A stretch of DNA of 64,000 nucleotides from Streptomyces shenzhenensis. GTDB lineage: Bacteria; Actinomycetota; Actinomycetes; Streptomycetales; Streptomycetaceae. Of this stretch, positions 37,405-48,072 are shown piece by piece. Where the stretch lies: positions 202,667-266,666 of the forward strand of contig NZ_JAJONF010000008.1 in assembly GCF_021462265.1 (NCBI RefSeq), in the 5' to 3' direction. The notes under the pieces were generated by a model. That model was given only the letters and a program-made list of their open reading frames with translations. It had not been told where the DNA came from and searched no databases. Position 1 is the stretch's first letter. Every line of letters begins with the position of its first letter. Both the position numbers and the translations under genes were made by a program.

Positions 37405-40400
37405 CTACCTGGTCGGGTCGAGGGCCTCGACGGGGAACAACCCCAGTCTGTGGGCCACCGCCGCCGCCTCGCCCCTCCCTGCAACGCCCAGCTTGCCCAA
37501 AATGTTCGAGACATGGACGCTCGCGGTCTTCGGGGAGATGAAGAGCTCCTCGGCGATCTGCCGGTTGCTGCGGCCGGCCGACACCAGACGGAGGACGTCG
37601 CGCTCCCTGCCGGTGAGGCCGAGGCCCTCGGCCGGATCGAGAACCCGGGGGGCGGCGCGGGTGGTCAGGGTGAGGCGGGCGCGCTGGGCGAGGAGGGCGA
37701 CGGCCCCGGCGAGCGGGCGGGCGCCCAGGTGGTCGGCGACGGCCCCGGCGAGCCGGAGGAGTTGCGTCGCGCGGTCGCGTTCGTCGTCGCCGGCGGCTTC
37801 TTCCAGCAGGGCCTCGGCGAGGCGGCGGCGGACCCGCGCGAGGTCGTAGGGGCGGTCCAGGCGCTCGAAGTCGGTGACCACGTCCGACCAGACCGCGGCG
37901 GTGCCGGTGCCCCGGGCCCGGTGCAGTTCGGCGCGGGTCCAGCGCTCGTACGCCTGCCACAGGGGCGCGCCGGTGGTGAGGGTGCGGGCGGTCCCGGCGA
38001 GCCGGTCGAGGGCCTCGGCGCGGCCGTCGGCCGCCGCGGGCAGGGTGCGGGCGTCGGCCTCGGCGGTGGCGGCGGCCAGCAGCAGGGGCCAGCCGTAGCG
38101 GTGGGTGCCGGGCGGGAAGCCGGCTGCCAGGGCGCGGTCCAGTTCGGCGCGGGCGTCGAGGAGTCTGCCCTCCTCGGCGGCGACGCCGATGGCGATGCGG
38201 GCGACCGGCAGCAGTACCTGGGGCATCGGGTCGTGGGTGCCGTAGTGGGCGTGGGCGATGGCCAGCCGGCGGGCGGCCTCCTCCGCGTCACCCCGGGCGA
38301 GAGCGATATGGGCGAGGTGCAGGGCGCCGACGCCCCGGGGCTTGGCGCTCGCCGCGGAGCCCAGGGCGCCCGTGGCGGCTTCGGCGGCCTCGTCCCACCG
38401 GCCGAGCGCGTACAGCGAGTCGGCGAGGTTGCCCCAGATCCACGCCTCGGAGTCCAGCAGGCCGTACCTGCGGGTGAAGGCGAGGCCCTCGCGCAGGATC
38501 GGCACGGCCTCTCGGGAGCGGCCGACCGACTCCAACTCGGACGGCAGGTTCACATAGGCCCGGCCGACGACATGGGCCACGCCGTCCTGGAGCACGGCGT
38601 CCTTGACCCGGTACAGCTCCGCCAGGCCGTTGTCGACGTCACCCGAGTCGACCATGAGACAGCCGAGGGTGACGCGCGCGTTGAGCTCGATCTCCCGGGC
38701 GCCCACCATCCGCGCGTACTCCACGGCCCGCTCGGCGGCGGCGAAGGCCTCGGGGCCCGGCTGGTGCAGCATGGACCAGGTGGCGGCGTTGGCCAGGACG
38801 TCGGCGTGCACCTGGGACGGCGGCAGGCCGCGCACCAGGTTCTGGGCGTTGGCGAGTTCCTGCCAGCCGTCACCGCGGGCCAGGCCCTGGACCAGCCGGG
38901 AGCGCTGCACCCAGAACCAGGCGGCGCGCTGCGGGTCGTGCTCGTCCTGGAGAATCCGCAGCGCCTTCTTGGTGATCTTCAGAGCGCGTTCGCGCTCCCC
39001 GCAGAAGCGGCCGGCGACCGCTGCCTCCGCCATCAGGTCGAGGTAGCGCAGCGGAGTGGTGGCGGGATCGCAGCCGCAAGGAGGGTAGACGTCGGTGAAG
39101 TCGACGGGGCGCAGGGCGGCGCGGACCTCCTCGGGGACGGTGTCCCACAGCTCCATCGCCCGCTCCAGAAGCCGTAGTTGCTCGCCGTAGGCGTGCCGGC
39201 GGCGGGCCACGACGGAGGCGTCGAGGACGGCGGGCAGGGCCTTGGCGGGGTCGTGGGCCTGATACCAGTAGCTGGCCAGCCGGGTCACGTGCGCGTCGGC
39301 CGCCACCAGGGTCGGGTCGCTCTCCAGGGCCTCGGCGTAACGCCGGTTGAGCCGGGAGCGTTCGCCGGGCAGCAGGTCGTCGGCGACGGCCTCGCGGACC
39401 AGGGAGTGCCGGAAGCGGTAGCCGTCGCCGGCCGGGGTGGCGGTGAGGAGGTTGGCGCCGACGGCGGCCCGCAGCGCCTCGATGAGGTCGTCCTCGGCGA
39501 GCTGGGCGACGGCGGCGAGCAGCCGGTACTCGACGGTGGAGCCGCCCTCGGCGACGATCCGGGCCACCCGCTGGGCGCTTTCGGGCAGGGCCTCGACCCG
39601 GACCAGCAGCAGGTCGCGCAGCGAGTCGGTGAGCCCGGTGCAGCAGCCTTCGGCGGCGGCCACCGCGAGCTCCTCGACGAAGAAGGCGTTGCCGTCGGAG
39701 CGTTCGAAGATCTCGTCGACCTGGGCGGGGTCGGGTTCGGTGGCGAGGATGCCGGCGATCTGGCGGCCGACCTCCTCGCGGGTGAACCGGGCGAGTTCGA
39801 GGCGGCGGACGGTGCGCAGCCGGTCGAGTTCGGCGAGCAGCGGGCGCAGCGGGTGGCGGCGGTGGATGTCGTCGGAGCGGTAGGTGGCGAGGACGACGAG
39901 CCGGCCGGTGCGCAGGGTGCGCAGCAGGTAGGCGAGGAGGTGGCGGGTGGAGGCGTCGGCCCAGTGCAGGTCCTCCAGGGCGACGACCACCGTGCGCTCG
40001 GCGGCGACCCGCTCAAGCAGGCGCGCGGTGAGCTCGAAGAGACGGGCCATGCCCTGTTCGTCGTGGCGGCCGGAGGAGGCCTCGCCGAGTTCGGGCAGCA
40101 GTCGGGCCAGTTCGTCCTCCTGGCCGGCCGCGGCGGCGGCCAGTTCGTCGGGCAGGGCGGCCCGCAGCGCGCGCAGGGCGGTGGAGAAGGGGGCGAACGG
40201 CAGGCCGTCGGCGCCGATCTCCACACAGCCGCCCAGGGCGACGACCGCGCCCTGGCGGCAGGCGGCGGTGGCGAACTCCTCGACCAGCCGGGTCTTGCCG
40301 ACGCCGGCCTCGCCGCCGAGCAGCAGCGCCTGCGGCTCGGCGGCGCCGGCACGCGCCAGCGCGTCGTTCAAGGTGTCCAACTCGTCGCTGCGGCCTACGA

Positions 40401-40440
40401 ATACGGGACTCACGGACCTGGTTTCCACAGGCCAGAGCAT
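37405..40440 (-). CDS. Large ATP-binding LuxR-family regulator (LAL)
   Basis: A regulator of about 1011 residues. The N-terminal AAA/STAND ATPase has VFVGRSDELDTLNDAL, Walker A LLGGEAGVGKTRLVEEF and Walker B VVVALEDLHWADAST; the middle is a long TPR-like helical region, and the C-terminus a LuxR HTH (LTGRERDVLRLVSAGRSNRQ, then IAEELFISPKTASVHVSNIL). This architecture matches MalT/LAL activators, often linked to secondary metabolism or sugar use. ATG 40440 lacks a clear binding site; GTG 40413 (VSPVFVGR) is an alternative. No metabolic cluster adjoins it. Confidence 0.9.
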   Translation of the reverse strand: MLWPVETRSVSPVFVGRSDELDTLNDALARAGAAEPQALLLGGEAGVGKTRLVEEFATAACRQGAVVALGGCVEIGADGLPFAPFSTALRALRAALPDELAAAAAGQEDELARLLPELGEASSGRHDEQGMARLFELTARLLERVAAERTVVVALEDLHWADASTRHLLAYLLRTLRTGRLVVLATYRSDDIHRRHPLRPLLAELDRLRTVRRLELARFTREEVGRQIAGILATEPDPAQVDEIFERSDGNAFFVEELAVAAAEGCCTGLTDSLRDLLLVRVEALPESAQRVARIVAEGGSTVEYRLLAAVAQLAEDDLIEALRAAVGANLLTATPAGDGYRFRHSLVREAVADDLLPGERSRLNRRYAEALESDPTLVAADAHVTRLASYWYQAHDPAKALPAVLDASVVARRRHAYGEQLRLLERAMELWDTVPEEVRAALRPVDFTDVYPPCGCDPATTPLRYLDLMAEAAVAGRFCGERERALKITKKALRILQDEHDPQRAAWFWVQRSRLVQGLARGDGWQELANAQNLVRGLPPSQVHADVLANAATWSMLHQPGPEAFAAAERAVEYARMVGAREIELNARVTLGCLMVDSGDVDNGLAELYRVKDAVLQDGVAHVVGRAYVNLPSELESVGRSREAVPILREGLAFTRRYGLLDSEAWIWGNLADSLYALGRWDEAAEAATGALGSAASAKPRGVGALHLAHIALARGDAEEAARRLAIAHAHYGTHDPMPQVLLPVARIAIGVAAEEGRLLDARAELDRALAAGFPPGTHRYGWPLLLAAATAEADARTLPAAADGRAEALDRLAGTARTLTTGAPLWQAYERWTRAELHRARGTGTAAVWSDVVTDFERLDRPYDLARVRRRLAEALLEEAAGDDERDRATQLLRLAGAVADHLGARPLAGAVALLAQRARLTLTTRAAPRVLDPAEGLGLTGRERDVLRLVSAGRSNRQIAEELFISPKTASVHVSNILGKLGVAGRGEAAAVAHRLGLFPVEALDPTR

Positions 40441-40601
40441 CGCATGGGCCCCGAAGCCCACGGCAGCGGTTTTCCACAGCGCCGGTGCGCTTGTCGTACC
40501 GGTGGGCGGCAAGGGGGGAAGCCGGTGGCCCGTCCCCGTACGGCCACCGGCTTCCCCGTTCCCGGTCTTCGGGCGGTCGGCGCCGCCCGGCCGCCCCGTG
40601 G

Positions 40602-40805
40602 TCACGCCGCGCGCTGGAGCCGGCCCCGGCCGCGGCGGTCGGTATGGGACTCACGCGCCGCCGCGTCGTCTGCCGGCACCGCGTCCTGCCGGGCGTCGCG
40701 GCGTGCGGCGCGGCGGGAGCGGACGGCCTCGCGGACGAGACGGGCCTCGTCGGCCTGCCGGCGCAGTTCGGCGGAACGGATCTGGTGGAGTTCGTACTCG
40801 AACAT
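40602..40805 (-). CDS. Small basic helical protein
   Basis: A 67-residue protein starting MFEYELHQIRSAELRRQADE at ATG 40805, six bases after AAGGGA. It is almost entirely charged and predicted helical (ARLVREAVRSRRAARRDARQ). Similar short proteins are widespread in Streptomyces genomes as I recall, without known function. A strong bidirectional hairpin lies beyond its upstream side at 40934-40990. Confidence 0.6.
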   Translation of the reverse strand: MFEYELHQIRSAELRRQADEARLVREAVRSRRAARRDARQDAVPADDAAARESHTDRRGRGRLQRAA

Positions 40806-40933
40806 GTGGTGTCCCTTGGGAGAGAGGGTGATCGGAGTTCGCTTTCCGCGATGCCTCCACCTTCGTCTCCCAGGGGGGTGCGCCACATCGGGAGAGTTCC
40901 GCATCTTCGCGGGGCCGCCGGCCCCCGGACACG

Positions 40934-40990
40934 CATAAGGGGCCTTAGGCCGTCCGCAAGGTGCTTACGGACGGCCTAAGGCCCCTTATG
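40934..40990. terminator. Perfect 23-bp hairpin
   Basis: Positions 40934-40956 and 40968-40990 are exact complements over 23 bases with an 11-base loop; the arms begin CATAAGGGGCCTTAGG. It lies just past the stop of the membrane-protein gene at 41013 (minus), probably as its terminator. Confidence 0.85.
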
Positions 40991-41012
40991 ACCTGGGGTT
41001 GTCGCGGCCGGG

Positions 41013-41669
41013 TCAGCTGGTCGAGGGCAGCGCGAGGAGTGCGTCGGAGTACTTGAGGACGGCCAGCAGCAGGCCGATGACGCCGAGCGCCACGCCGGCC
41101 CAGGCAACCGACTTGATCCACGGCGCCTGCGGCTTTCCGGGGGCGCCGAACGCGGGCCGTGCCAGCACCACGACGCCGGTGAGCAGCGCGGCCAGCGCGA
41201 ACAGGCCGGCCCACAGCGCCGTGGTCGCCCACGCGTCGCCGTACACCTCCTTGACCTGCTTGGCGACGCTCGCGGACGACGAGGTCTGCAGCTGGCCGAT
41301 GAGGGTCTCGCGGGCGGCGGCCACGGTACCGATCCAGCCACCCGTGAGGGAGACCAGGCCGAGCACGACGGAGACGACGGCGCCGGCGCCCTGGCCGACC
41401 CCGGACGGGCCCGCCGGCTCGTCCTCGGTGAGGGCCGCCGGTTCGTCCTCGGCCGGTTCGTCGTCGGTCTCGCCGGTCTCCTCGGCGGACTGCTCCGCCT
41501 CCCGCGCGTCCTTCGCCTCGGCGGCCTCCGCGGAGACCTCGCCCTCGGGCCCGGCGGCGGCCTCGGTGACCTCCGCCGCCGTCTGGTCGGTCGCCGTCTC
41601 GCCGGTCGCCGTCTGGTCGTTCTTCGCCTCGGCGCCGGTCCCGGCCCCGTCCACTGTCTTGGTTCCCAT
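41013..41669 (-). CDS. Acidic-tailed membrane protein
   Basis: A 218-residue protein. Residues 1-95 are extremely Glu/Ala/Asp/Thr-rich and disordered. Three hydrophobic helices follow (about 96-118, 150-170, 190-208) with a short loop domain between (QLQTSSSASVAKQVKEVYGD). No family recognised. ATG 41669 is the only ATG near the start of typical sequence, but GAGGT is almost touching it, so a GTG at 41678 may be used. An acidic cytoplasmic tail and several helices suggest a scaffold or stress-associated membrane protein; this is speculative. Confidence 0.65.
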   Translation of the reverse strand: MGTKTVDGAGTGAEAKNDQTATGETATDQTAAEVTEAAAGPEGEVSAEAAEAKDAREAEQSAEETGETDDEPAEDEPAALTEDEPAGPSGVGQGAGAVVSVVLGLVSLTGGWIGTVAAARETLIGQLQTSSSASVAKQVKEVYGDAWATTALWAGLFALAALLTGVVVLARPAFGAPGKPQAPWIKSVAWAGVALGVIGLLLAVLKYSDALLALPSTS

Positions 41670-41704
41670 ACCTCGCACCGTACGGACGCTGTCTGAGAGG
41701 TCTC

Positions 41705-42280
41705 TTAATGATCGTTCGCGGCGCCGCGCGCGCGTGCCGCACGCCACTCGGGAGCCAGCACCGACCAGACCTCGGTGTCCGTGCGCACACCCCGGTGGGG
41801 GTAGTTCTCCCGCATCACGCCCTCGCGGGTCATGCCCAGCCGCCGGGCCACGTTGATGCTCGCCTCGTTGGCCGACGACGCGTGCCACTCCACACGGTGC
41901 ATGCCACGCTCGTCAAACGCCCAGTCCAGAAGCGTCCGCATCCCGCGGGTCACCAGACCGCGCCCGACGGCCGCCGGCTCCAGCCAGCAGCCGGCCTCGC
42001 AGACCCCGGTCGGCGTGTCCCAGACCCGGAACAGCAGCCCGCCCACGAGCTTCCCGTCCAGCCACACCCCGTGCAGGCTGCCGGCGTCGGCGGCGCGCTT
42101 GTCGGCGTAGGAGCGCAGATAGGCGCGGGCCTGCTCGACGTTCCCGATCACGTCGGGCAGGGCGATGTGCCGGCCGATGTGCTCCCGCCCCCGGTCGATG
42201 TCGGCCAGCAACTCCTCGGCGTGCCAGACCTCCAGGGGCCGCAGCTCGGCGCCGTCGTCACCCAGGGATGTCGCGTACAT
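41705..42280 (-). CDS. GNAT acetyltransferase, RimJ/RimL type
   Basis: A 191-residue N-acetyltransferase of the RimJ/RimL/SpeG-like branch: ELRPLEVWHAEELLADIDRG at the start, the acetyl-CoA region GCWLEPAAVGRGLVTRGMRT and the end ASINVARRLGMTREGVMREN. ATG 42280 is well placed after GAGGAG. It probably acetylates a protein N-terminus or small amine; the substrate is not evident. The downstream membrane-protein gene at 41669 begins 36 bases after its stop, so they may share a transcript. Confidence 0.85.
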   Translation of the reverse strand: MYATSLGDDGAELRPLEVWHAEELLADIDRGREHIGRHIALPDVIGNVEQARAYLRSYADKRAADAGSLHGVWLDGKLVGGLLFRVWDTPTGVCEAGCWLEPAAVGRGLVTRGMRTLLDWAFDERGMHRVEWHASSANEASINVARRLGMTREGVMRENYPHRGVRTDTEVWSVLAPEWRAARARGAANDH

Positions 42281-42348
42281 CGTGCGATCGCTCCTCGTCC
42301 CGTTCCCTCACCACGCCGCCGAGCCTCTCATGGCCCGGCGCGGACGCG

Positions 42349-42675
42349 TCAGTCGAACTGGTCACCGAGCGCCATCACCATGGTGCCAAGGATCATCAGC
42401 CACAGGGCCCAGCGGGTACGGCCGCGGGCCCCGACCGCCCCCGCGAGCACGCACACGGCGGATCCGGAGCCGTAGGCGGCCGGCACCAGGGCGGGTACGC
42501 CCCCGCCCACTCTCATCGACGCGGCGGTGAGCCCCATCAGGGCCAGCAGCACCCCGGTCACGGTGGCGGTCCAGCGGGCCCGGCGGGCGTCCTCGTAGAG
42601 TTCCTCGTCCTCGTCGTCCGCAGTCTCCGTCCCGGGCACCTCGGGTTCGGCCTCGGACTCGGCGTGTGCGGTCAT
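42349..42675 (-). CDS. Small membrane protein
   Basis: A 108-residue protein starting MTAHAESEAEPEVPGTETAD with an acidic N-terminal 35 residues, then three hydrophobic helices (about 40-58, 62-85, 90-105) joined by short loops (GARGRTRW). No motif or family recognised. ATG 42675 is the natural start of the compositionally normal part; upstream residues of the open frame are not coding-like. It is divergent from the broken gene at 42862. Confidence 0.6.
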   Translation of the reverse strand: MTAHAESEAEPEVPGTETADDEDEELYEDARRARWTATVTGVLLALMGLTAASMRVGGGVPALVPAAYGSGSAVCVLAGAVGARGRTRWALWLMILGTMVMALGDQFD

Positions 42676-42861
42676 GGCGGGCGAGCGTAGTACCCGCACC
42701 TGGGGAAACCGGCTGCGGACCAGGTCGACAACTGCTGGCTTCCGCTGGTCAGCCCTGACCGGCCCCTCGCCTACGACCGAAGCGGGTGCGTTGTCTGACG
42801 GTCCGAATGAGCTCCTGCGCATCGCCTTCCACTACGAAGATCACAAGGAGCCCGTTCAGCC

Positions 42862-43205
42862 ATGGCCGACGCCGTCTCTCCCGCACCCTCGAAGGACACC
42901 TCCCCCACTGACCGTCTGCCCCTCCCCTGCGGAGCATCTGAGGGCGCAATGGGACCCCGGTTTCCGGGCGTTGCGCTCCCCCCGGCTGGTGGCACCGCCA
43001 CTGGACGCGCAGCGGGGCCGTGCAGGTCGAGGCCCCGACTGGCTGGAGGACGGGCTGGCGCGACCGGCTGCTGTGGAGCGAGGTGTGCGCCGCGGAGAGC
43101 CCGTACCCCGAGATGGCCCGGATGGCCCGGGAGTCGGTGGAACTGCTGACCGCCGACCGGGGGCGACTGCTCGGCTTCGCCCGGATCGTGGGCCGCCGCC
43201 GCTGA
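42862..43205 (+). pseudogene. Frameshifted hypothetical gene
   Basis: Three consecutive frames each carry a piece of what reads like one protein of about 114 residues. Frame 1 from ATG 42862 gives MADAVSPAPSKDTSPTDRLP; frame 2 gives AEHLRAQWDPGFRALRSPRL; frame 3 gives VQVEAPTGWRTGWRDRLLWS and ends FARIVGRRR at 43205. Single-base insertions near 42931 and 43017 would explain the breaks. AAGGAG lies 11 bases before the ATG. Either a recent pseudogene or sequence errors. The intact product is not one I can name. Confidence 0.5.
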
Positions 43206-43295
43206 CCCGGTACGGCCACGGAACTCCGGCTGACGCGATACGGTCCCGAGAGCGCCGGCTGACGCGATACGCCCCCGGGAACGCCGCATGACGCG
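43203..43295. repeat. Four degenerate 29-base tandem repeats
   Basis: Units beginning (G)CTGACGCGATACGG recur about every 29 bases (near 43202, 43230, 43259, 43288). The last unit becomes the left arm of the gatB terminator, suggesting that the array arose by repeated copying of that arm. Confidence 0.6.
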
Positions 43296-43330
43296 ATACG
43301 GCCCCGGAAGCGCCGCCTCCGGGGCCGTAT
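43296..43330 (-). terminator. Terminator after gatB
   Basis: ATACGGCCCCGGA (43296-43308) pairs exactly with 43318-43330 over 13 bp with a nine-base loop, 18 bases past the gatB stop. Confidence 0.85.
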
Positions 43331-43348
43331 TCACGTGCGGGTGGCTGT

Positions 43349-44863
43349 TCAGCCCTCGCTGACGCCCAGCTTCTCCAGGATCAGCTCCTTGACGCGGGCC
43401 GCGTCCGCCTGGCCACGGGTCACCTTCATGACGGCACCGACCAGGGCACCGGCCGCGGCCACCTTGCCGCCGCGGATCTTGTCGGCGACACCCGGGTTGC
43501 CGGCGATGGCCTCCTCGACGGCGGCGGTCAGCGCGCCCTCGTCGGAGACGACCTTCAGGCCGCGCTTGTCGACGACCTCGTCCGGGGTGCCCTCACCCGC
43601 GAGGACGCCCTCGATGACCTGCCGGGCCAGCTTGTCGTTCAGGTCACCCTTCGCGACCAGCTCGGTGACCCGGGCGACCTGCGCCGGGGTGATCGCCAGC
43701 TCGTCGAGCGAAACGCCCGACTCGTTGGCGCTGCGCGCCAGTTCGCCCATCCACCACTTGCGGGCGGCGGCCGCGTCGGCCCCGGCGTCGATGGTGGCGA
43801 CGATCAGGTCCAGCGCACCGGCGTTGAGGATCGCCTGCATGTCGGTGACCGAGATGCCCCACTCGGCGAGCAGCCGGGTGCGGCGGACCAGCGGCAGCTC
43901 CGGCAGCGCGGCGCGGATCTCCTCGACCCACGCGCGGGACGGCGCCACCGGGACCAGGTCGGGCTCCGGGAAGTACCGGTAGTCCTCGGCTTCCTCCTTC
44001 ACGCGGCCGGAGGTCGTGGACCCCGTGTCCTCGTGGAAGTGCCGGGTCTCCTGGATGATCGTCCCGCCGCCGCCCAGCACGGCCGCGTGCCGCATGATCT
44101 CGAAGCGGGCCGCACGCTCCACGGACCGCAGCGAGTTCACGTTCTTCGTCTCGGAGCGGGTGCCGAACTTCGCGGTGCCGTGCGGGCGCAGCGACAGGTT
44201 CACGTCGCAGCGCATCTGGCCCATCTCCATACGGGCCTCGGACACGCCGAGCGCCCGGATGACCTCGCGCAGCTCACGGACGTACGCCCGCGCGACCTCC
44301 GGAGCCCGCTCGCCCGCGCCCTCGATCGGCTTGGTGACGATCTCGATGAGCGGGATGCCGGCGCGGTTGTAGTCGAGCAGCGAGTGCGAGGCGCCGTGGA
44401 TACGGCCGGTCGCGCCGCCCACGTGGGTGGACTTGCCGGTGTCCTCCTCCATGTGGGCGCGCTCGATCTCCACGCGGAAGGACGTGCCGTCCTCCAACTG
44501 CACGTCGAGGTAGCCGTTGAAGGCGATCGGCTCGTCGTACTGGGAGGTCTGGAAGTTCTTCGGCATGTCCGGATAGAAGTAGTTCTTCCGGGCGAAGCGG
44601 CACCACTCGGCGATCTCGCAGTTCAGCGCGAGACCGATCTTGATCGCGGACTCGACGCCGGTCTCGTTGACGACCGGGAGCGCGCCGGGCAGGCCGAGGC
44701 AGGTCGGGCAGGTCTGGGTGTTCGGGTCGGCGCCCAGCGTCGTCGAACAGCCGCAGAACATCTTGGTCTTGGTGCCGAGTTCGACATGGACCTCAAGGCC
44801 CATGACGGGGTCGTACGACGCCAGCGCGTCCTCGTACGACACCAGGTCGGTCGTGGTGGTCAC
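43349..44863 (-). CDS. gatB: Aspartyl/glutamyl-tRNA amidotransferase subunit B
   Basis: Kinase/tRNA-binding subunit of GatCAB, which amidates Glu-tRNA(Gln) and Asp-tRNA(Asn); 504 residues. The cradle domain begins [20 protein letters not shown] and contains the zinc-type cysteines CGCS and CPTCLG plus [11 protein letters not shown]. The C-terminal YqeY-like tail domain is intact. GTG 44863 has GAGGGAAG upstream. The order is gatC, gatA, a small membrane protein, gatB, all minus strand. Essential in genomes lacking glutaminyl-tRNA synthetase. Confidence 0.95.
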   Translation of the reverse strand: MTTTTDLVSYEDALASYDPVMGLEVHVELGTKTKMFCGCSTTLGADPNTQTCPTCLGLPGALPVVNETGVESAIKIGLALNCEIAEWCRFARKNYFYPDMPKNFQTSQYDEPIAFNGYLDVQLEDGTSFRVEIERAHMEEDTGKSTHVGGATGRIHGASHSLLDYNRAGIPLIEIVTKPIEGAGERAPEVARAYVRELREVIRALGVSEARMEMGQMRCDVNLSLRPHGTAKFGTRSETKNVNSLRSVERAARFEIMRHAAVLGGGGTIIQETRHFHEDTGSTTSGRVKEEAEDYRYFPEPDLVPVAPSRAWVEEIRAALPELPLVRRTRLLAEWGISVTDMQAILNAGALDLIVATIDAGADAAAARKWWMGELARSANESGVSLDELAITPAQVARVTELVAKGDLNDKLARQVIEGVLAGEGTPDEVVDKRGLKVVSDEGALTAAVEEAIAGNPGVADKIRGGKVAAAGALVGAVMKVTRGQADAARVKELILEKLGVSEG

Positions 44864-44878
44864 GGTGAAACTTCCCTC

Positions 44879-45117
44879 TCAGCCCAGCAGGACGTCGTCG
44901 TCGCCCAGCCGCTTCAGCTCGCGGTAGAGGATGGCGAGGCCGGTGACGATCGCGACGGCGGACACGGTGGCGTCGATCAGCCGGAGCGTGTCGTGCTCGG
45001 CGCGGGCCTTCTTGATCTGCTTGGTGACGCCGACCGCGCCGAACGCGGTGGTGGCCATGGACAGGTAGGTACCGGACTTCGACTTCTTGAAGCCCTTGGC
45101 CTTCGACAGTGCGTTGC

Positions 45118-45121
<4 letters not shown>
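44879..45121 (-). CDS. Small membrane protein between gatA and gatB
   Basis: An 80-residue protein, [20 protein letters not shown] then a segment [20 protein letters not shown] and one clear membrane helix ([20 protein letters not shown]). GTG 45121 overlaps the gatA stop by GTGA, and gatB starts 15 bases downstream, so it is locked into the gat operon. The Lys-rich N-terminus could contact RNA or lipid head groups. No known function. Confidence 0.7.
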
Positions 45122-46611
<1,490 letters not shown>

Positions 46612-46617
46612 GGCTGT

Positions 46618-46914
46618 CTAGTCCTCCCCCAGGATCTGCGGCACCTTGAAACGCTGCTGCTCCTGGGCCGGGGCGCCGGAGAGCGCCTGCTCGGGGGTGA
46701 GCGAGGGACGGACCTCGTCCGCGCGCATGACGTTCGTCAGCGGCAGCGGGTGCGAGGTCGGCGGTACGTCTTGGTCGGCGACCTCGCTGACGCGGGCGAC
46801 CGCGCCGATGATGTCGTCCAGCTGGCCGGCGAAGTGTTCGAGTTCTTCGGGCTTCAGCTCCAGACGCGCCAGCCGGGCGAGGTGGGCGACCTCCTCGCGC
46901 GTGATGCCAGGCAT
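46618..46914 (-). CDS. gatC: Aspartyl/glutamyl-tRNA amidotransferase subunit C
   Basis: A 98-residue stabilising subunit that wraps between GatA and Gat[21 protein letters not shown] and the tail [10 protein letters not shown] are diagnostic. First gene of the gat operon, with its promoter presumably in 46915-47075, where nothing else is seen. ATG 46914 is used. Confidence 0.93.
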   Translation of the reverse strand: MPGITREEVAHLARLARLELKPEELEHFAGQLDDIIGAVARVSEVADQDVPPTSHPLPLTNVMRADEVRPSLTPEQALSGAPAQEQQRFKVPQILGED

Positions 46915-47075
46915 GCAGCGTTCCTCTGGGGTGAGTGTGTGTGGTTTGGAGCCAATCCTATGGGGCGGGGCCCGATGACCGTGAAACGGTTTCCCCCGGA
47001 CCCCGGAACCTGCGTCTCCTCCGCGCCCGCCGCGCCCTCCCCTCCGCGCCCCCGTGCCCTCCGCGCGGCCGCGGC

Positions 47076-47567
47076 TCAGTGCCGGGTGTCCCAGGCCTCG
47101 CTGCGCAGGAAGTGGTTGTCGTACAGCTCCTGCACCGCAAGGAGGCTCTCCGGGGTGGCCTCGCCCAGACGCAGGCGCTGGAGGTGGCGGAAGTACTCGA
47201 AGCGCTCCACACCCGGGGTGATGACGATCAGGATGTCCGCGGTGCTGCCGGGGACGGCGGCGAAGGCGTGCGGCGCTCCGGGCGGGACGACGACCAGGTC
47301 GCCGCGCTCGGCGGTGACGACGTCGTCGCCGGAGAGCAGTTCGGCGGCGCCGTCGAGCAGGTAGAACATCTCGGCGGAGTTGCGGTGCAGATGCGGTACG
47401 GCACCGTCGGCGCCCGCGCCGAGCGTGACACGCACGGTGGAGAGCGCGCCGCCGGTGGCGCTGCTGTCGGCGAGCAGCCGGATCCGGGCCGGGTCACCGC
47501 CGACCACCTCGGCGGCGGCCTCCCGCACGATCACGGACTCGTCGAACTTCGGTACGAACAATGACAT
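47076..47567 (-). CDS. Cupin-domain protein
   Basis: A 163-residue single-domain cupin. Motif 1 is [20 protein letters not shown], with His, His, Glu as likely metal ligands, and motif 2 [20 protein letters not shown] with the last His. A helical tail (about 120-163) follows. Could be a small-molecule dioxygenase, isomerase or sugar-binding protein; the sequence does not decide. It lies 36 bases downstream of the DUF4267 gene on the same strand and so probably falls under the same TetR control. Confidence 0.82.
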   Translation of the reverse strand: MSLFVPKFDESVIVREAAAEVVGGDPARIRLLADSSATGGALSTVRVTLGAGADGAVPHLHRNSAEMFYLLDGAAELLSGDDVVTAERGDLVVVPPGAPHAFAAVPGSTADILIVITPGVERFEYFRHLQRLRLGEATPESLLAVQELYDNHFLRSEAWDTRH

Positions 47568-47603
47568 GTCAGAACCCCCGGTTGATGGCGGCGTGCCGAA
47601 CGG

Positions 47604-47975
47604 TCAGACGAGGAAGAGCAGGGCGGCGGCGATCAGGACGACGACCGCGGTGGCGAAGTGGATCCCGAAGGCGACCGCCTTCGTCCCGCCGTTGCGGAGC
47701 ACCGTCAGCGTGTCCCCGAGCGGGACGAGTACCACACAGAGCATGAACCAGGCCTCGGCGCGGGCCCCGGCGAAGGCCAGCAGGGCGAGGCCGAGGACAC
47801 CGAAGGTGCCGTCCCTGAGGCCCTTGACCGTGAGGTAGGCGGCCGCGTCGCCCTCCGGGTCGGCGGGCACGCCGTAGCCGGCCGCGGCGGGCCCCGGCTG
47901 GAACAGGAACCGATAGCCGAGGAACACGCAGAACAGGTCGAGCACGACGGCGAGCGTATAGGCGGTGACGGTCAC
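47604..47975 (-). CDS. DUF4267 small membrane protein
   Basis: A 123-residue protein with four predicted helices, MTVTAYTLAVVLDLFCVFLG at the start, the family stretch YLTVKGLRDGTFGVLGLALL in the middle and a hydrophobic end. DUF4267 proteins are often regulated by adjacent TetR repressors. ATG 47975 is divergent from the TetR gene, and one operator lies 25 bases upstream. Confidence 0.8.
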   Translation of the reverse strand: MTVTAYTLAVVLDLFCVFLGYRFLFQPGPAAAGYGVPADPEGDAAAYLTVKGLRDGTFGVLGLALLAFAGARAEAWFMLCVVLVPLGDTLTVLRNGGTKAVAFGIHFATAVVVLIAAALLFLV

Positions 47976-47999
47976 GATGACCCCCCTGTCGATTGTTTT

Positions 48000-48062
48000 C
48001 TAGCGGCGCTAGGACTGAGAGCGAAGCTAGCAGAGCATCGACAGATTGGCTAGCGCTGCTAG
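48000..48062. promoter_or_regulatory. Twin TetR operators
   Basis: CTAGC-GGC-GCTAG (48000-48012) and CTAGC-GCT-GCTAG (48050-48062) are inverted repeats exactly 50 bases apart in a 97-base divergent spacer. A further GCTAGC core is at 48026-48031. They very probably bind the adjacent TetR protein and control both directions. Confidence 0.75.
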
Positions 48063-48072
48063 AATCCTGAGC

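Noticed and set aside
43203..43330. CRISPR-like spacing of repeats
   Set aside because: Units are direct tandem with no spacers and merge into a terminator.
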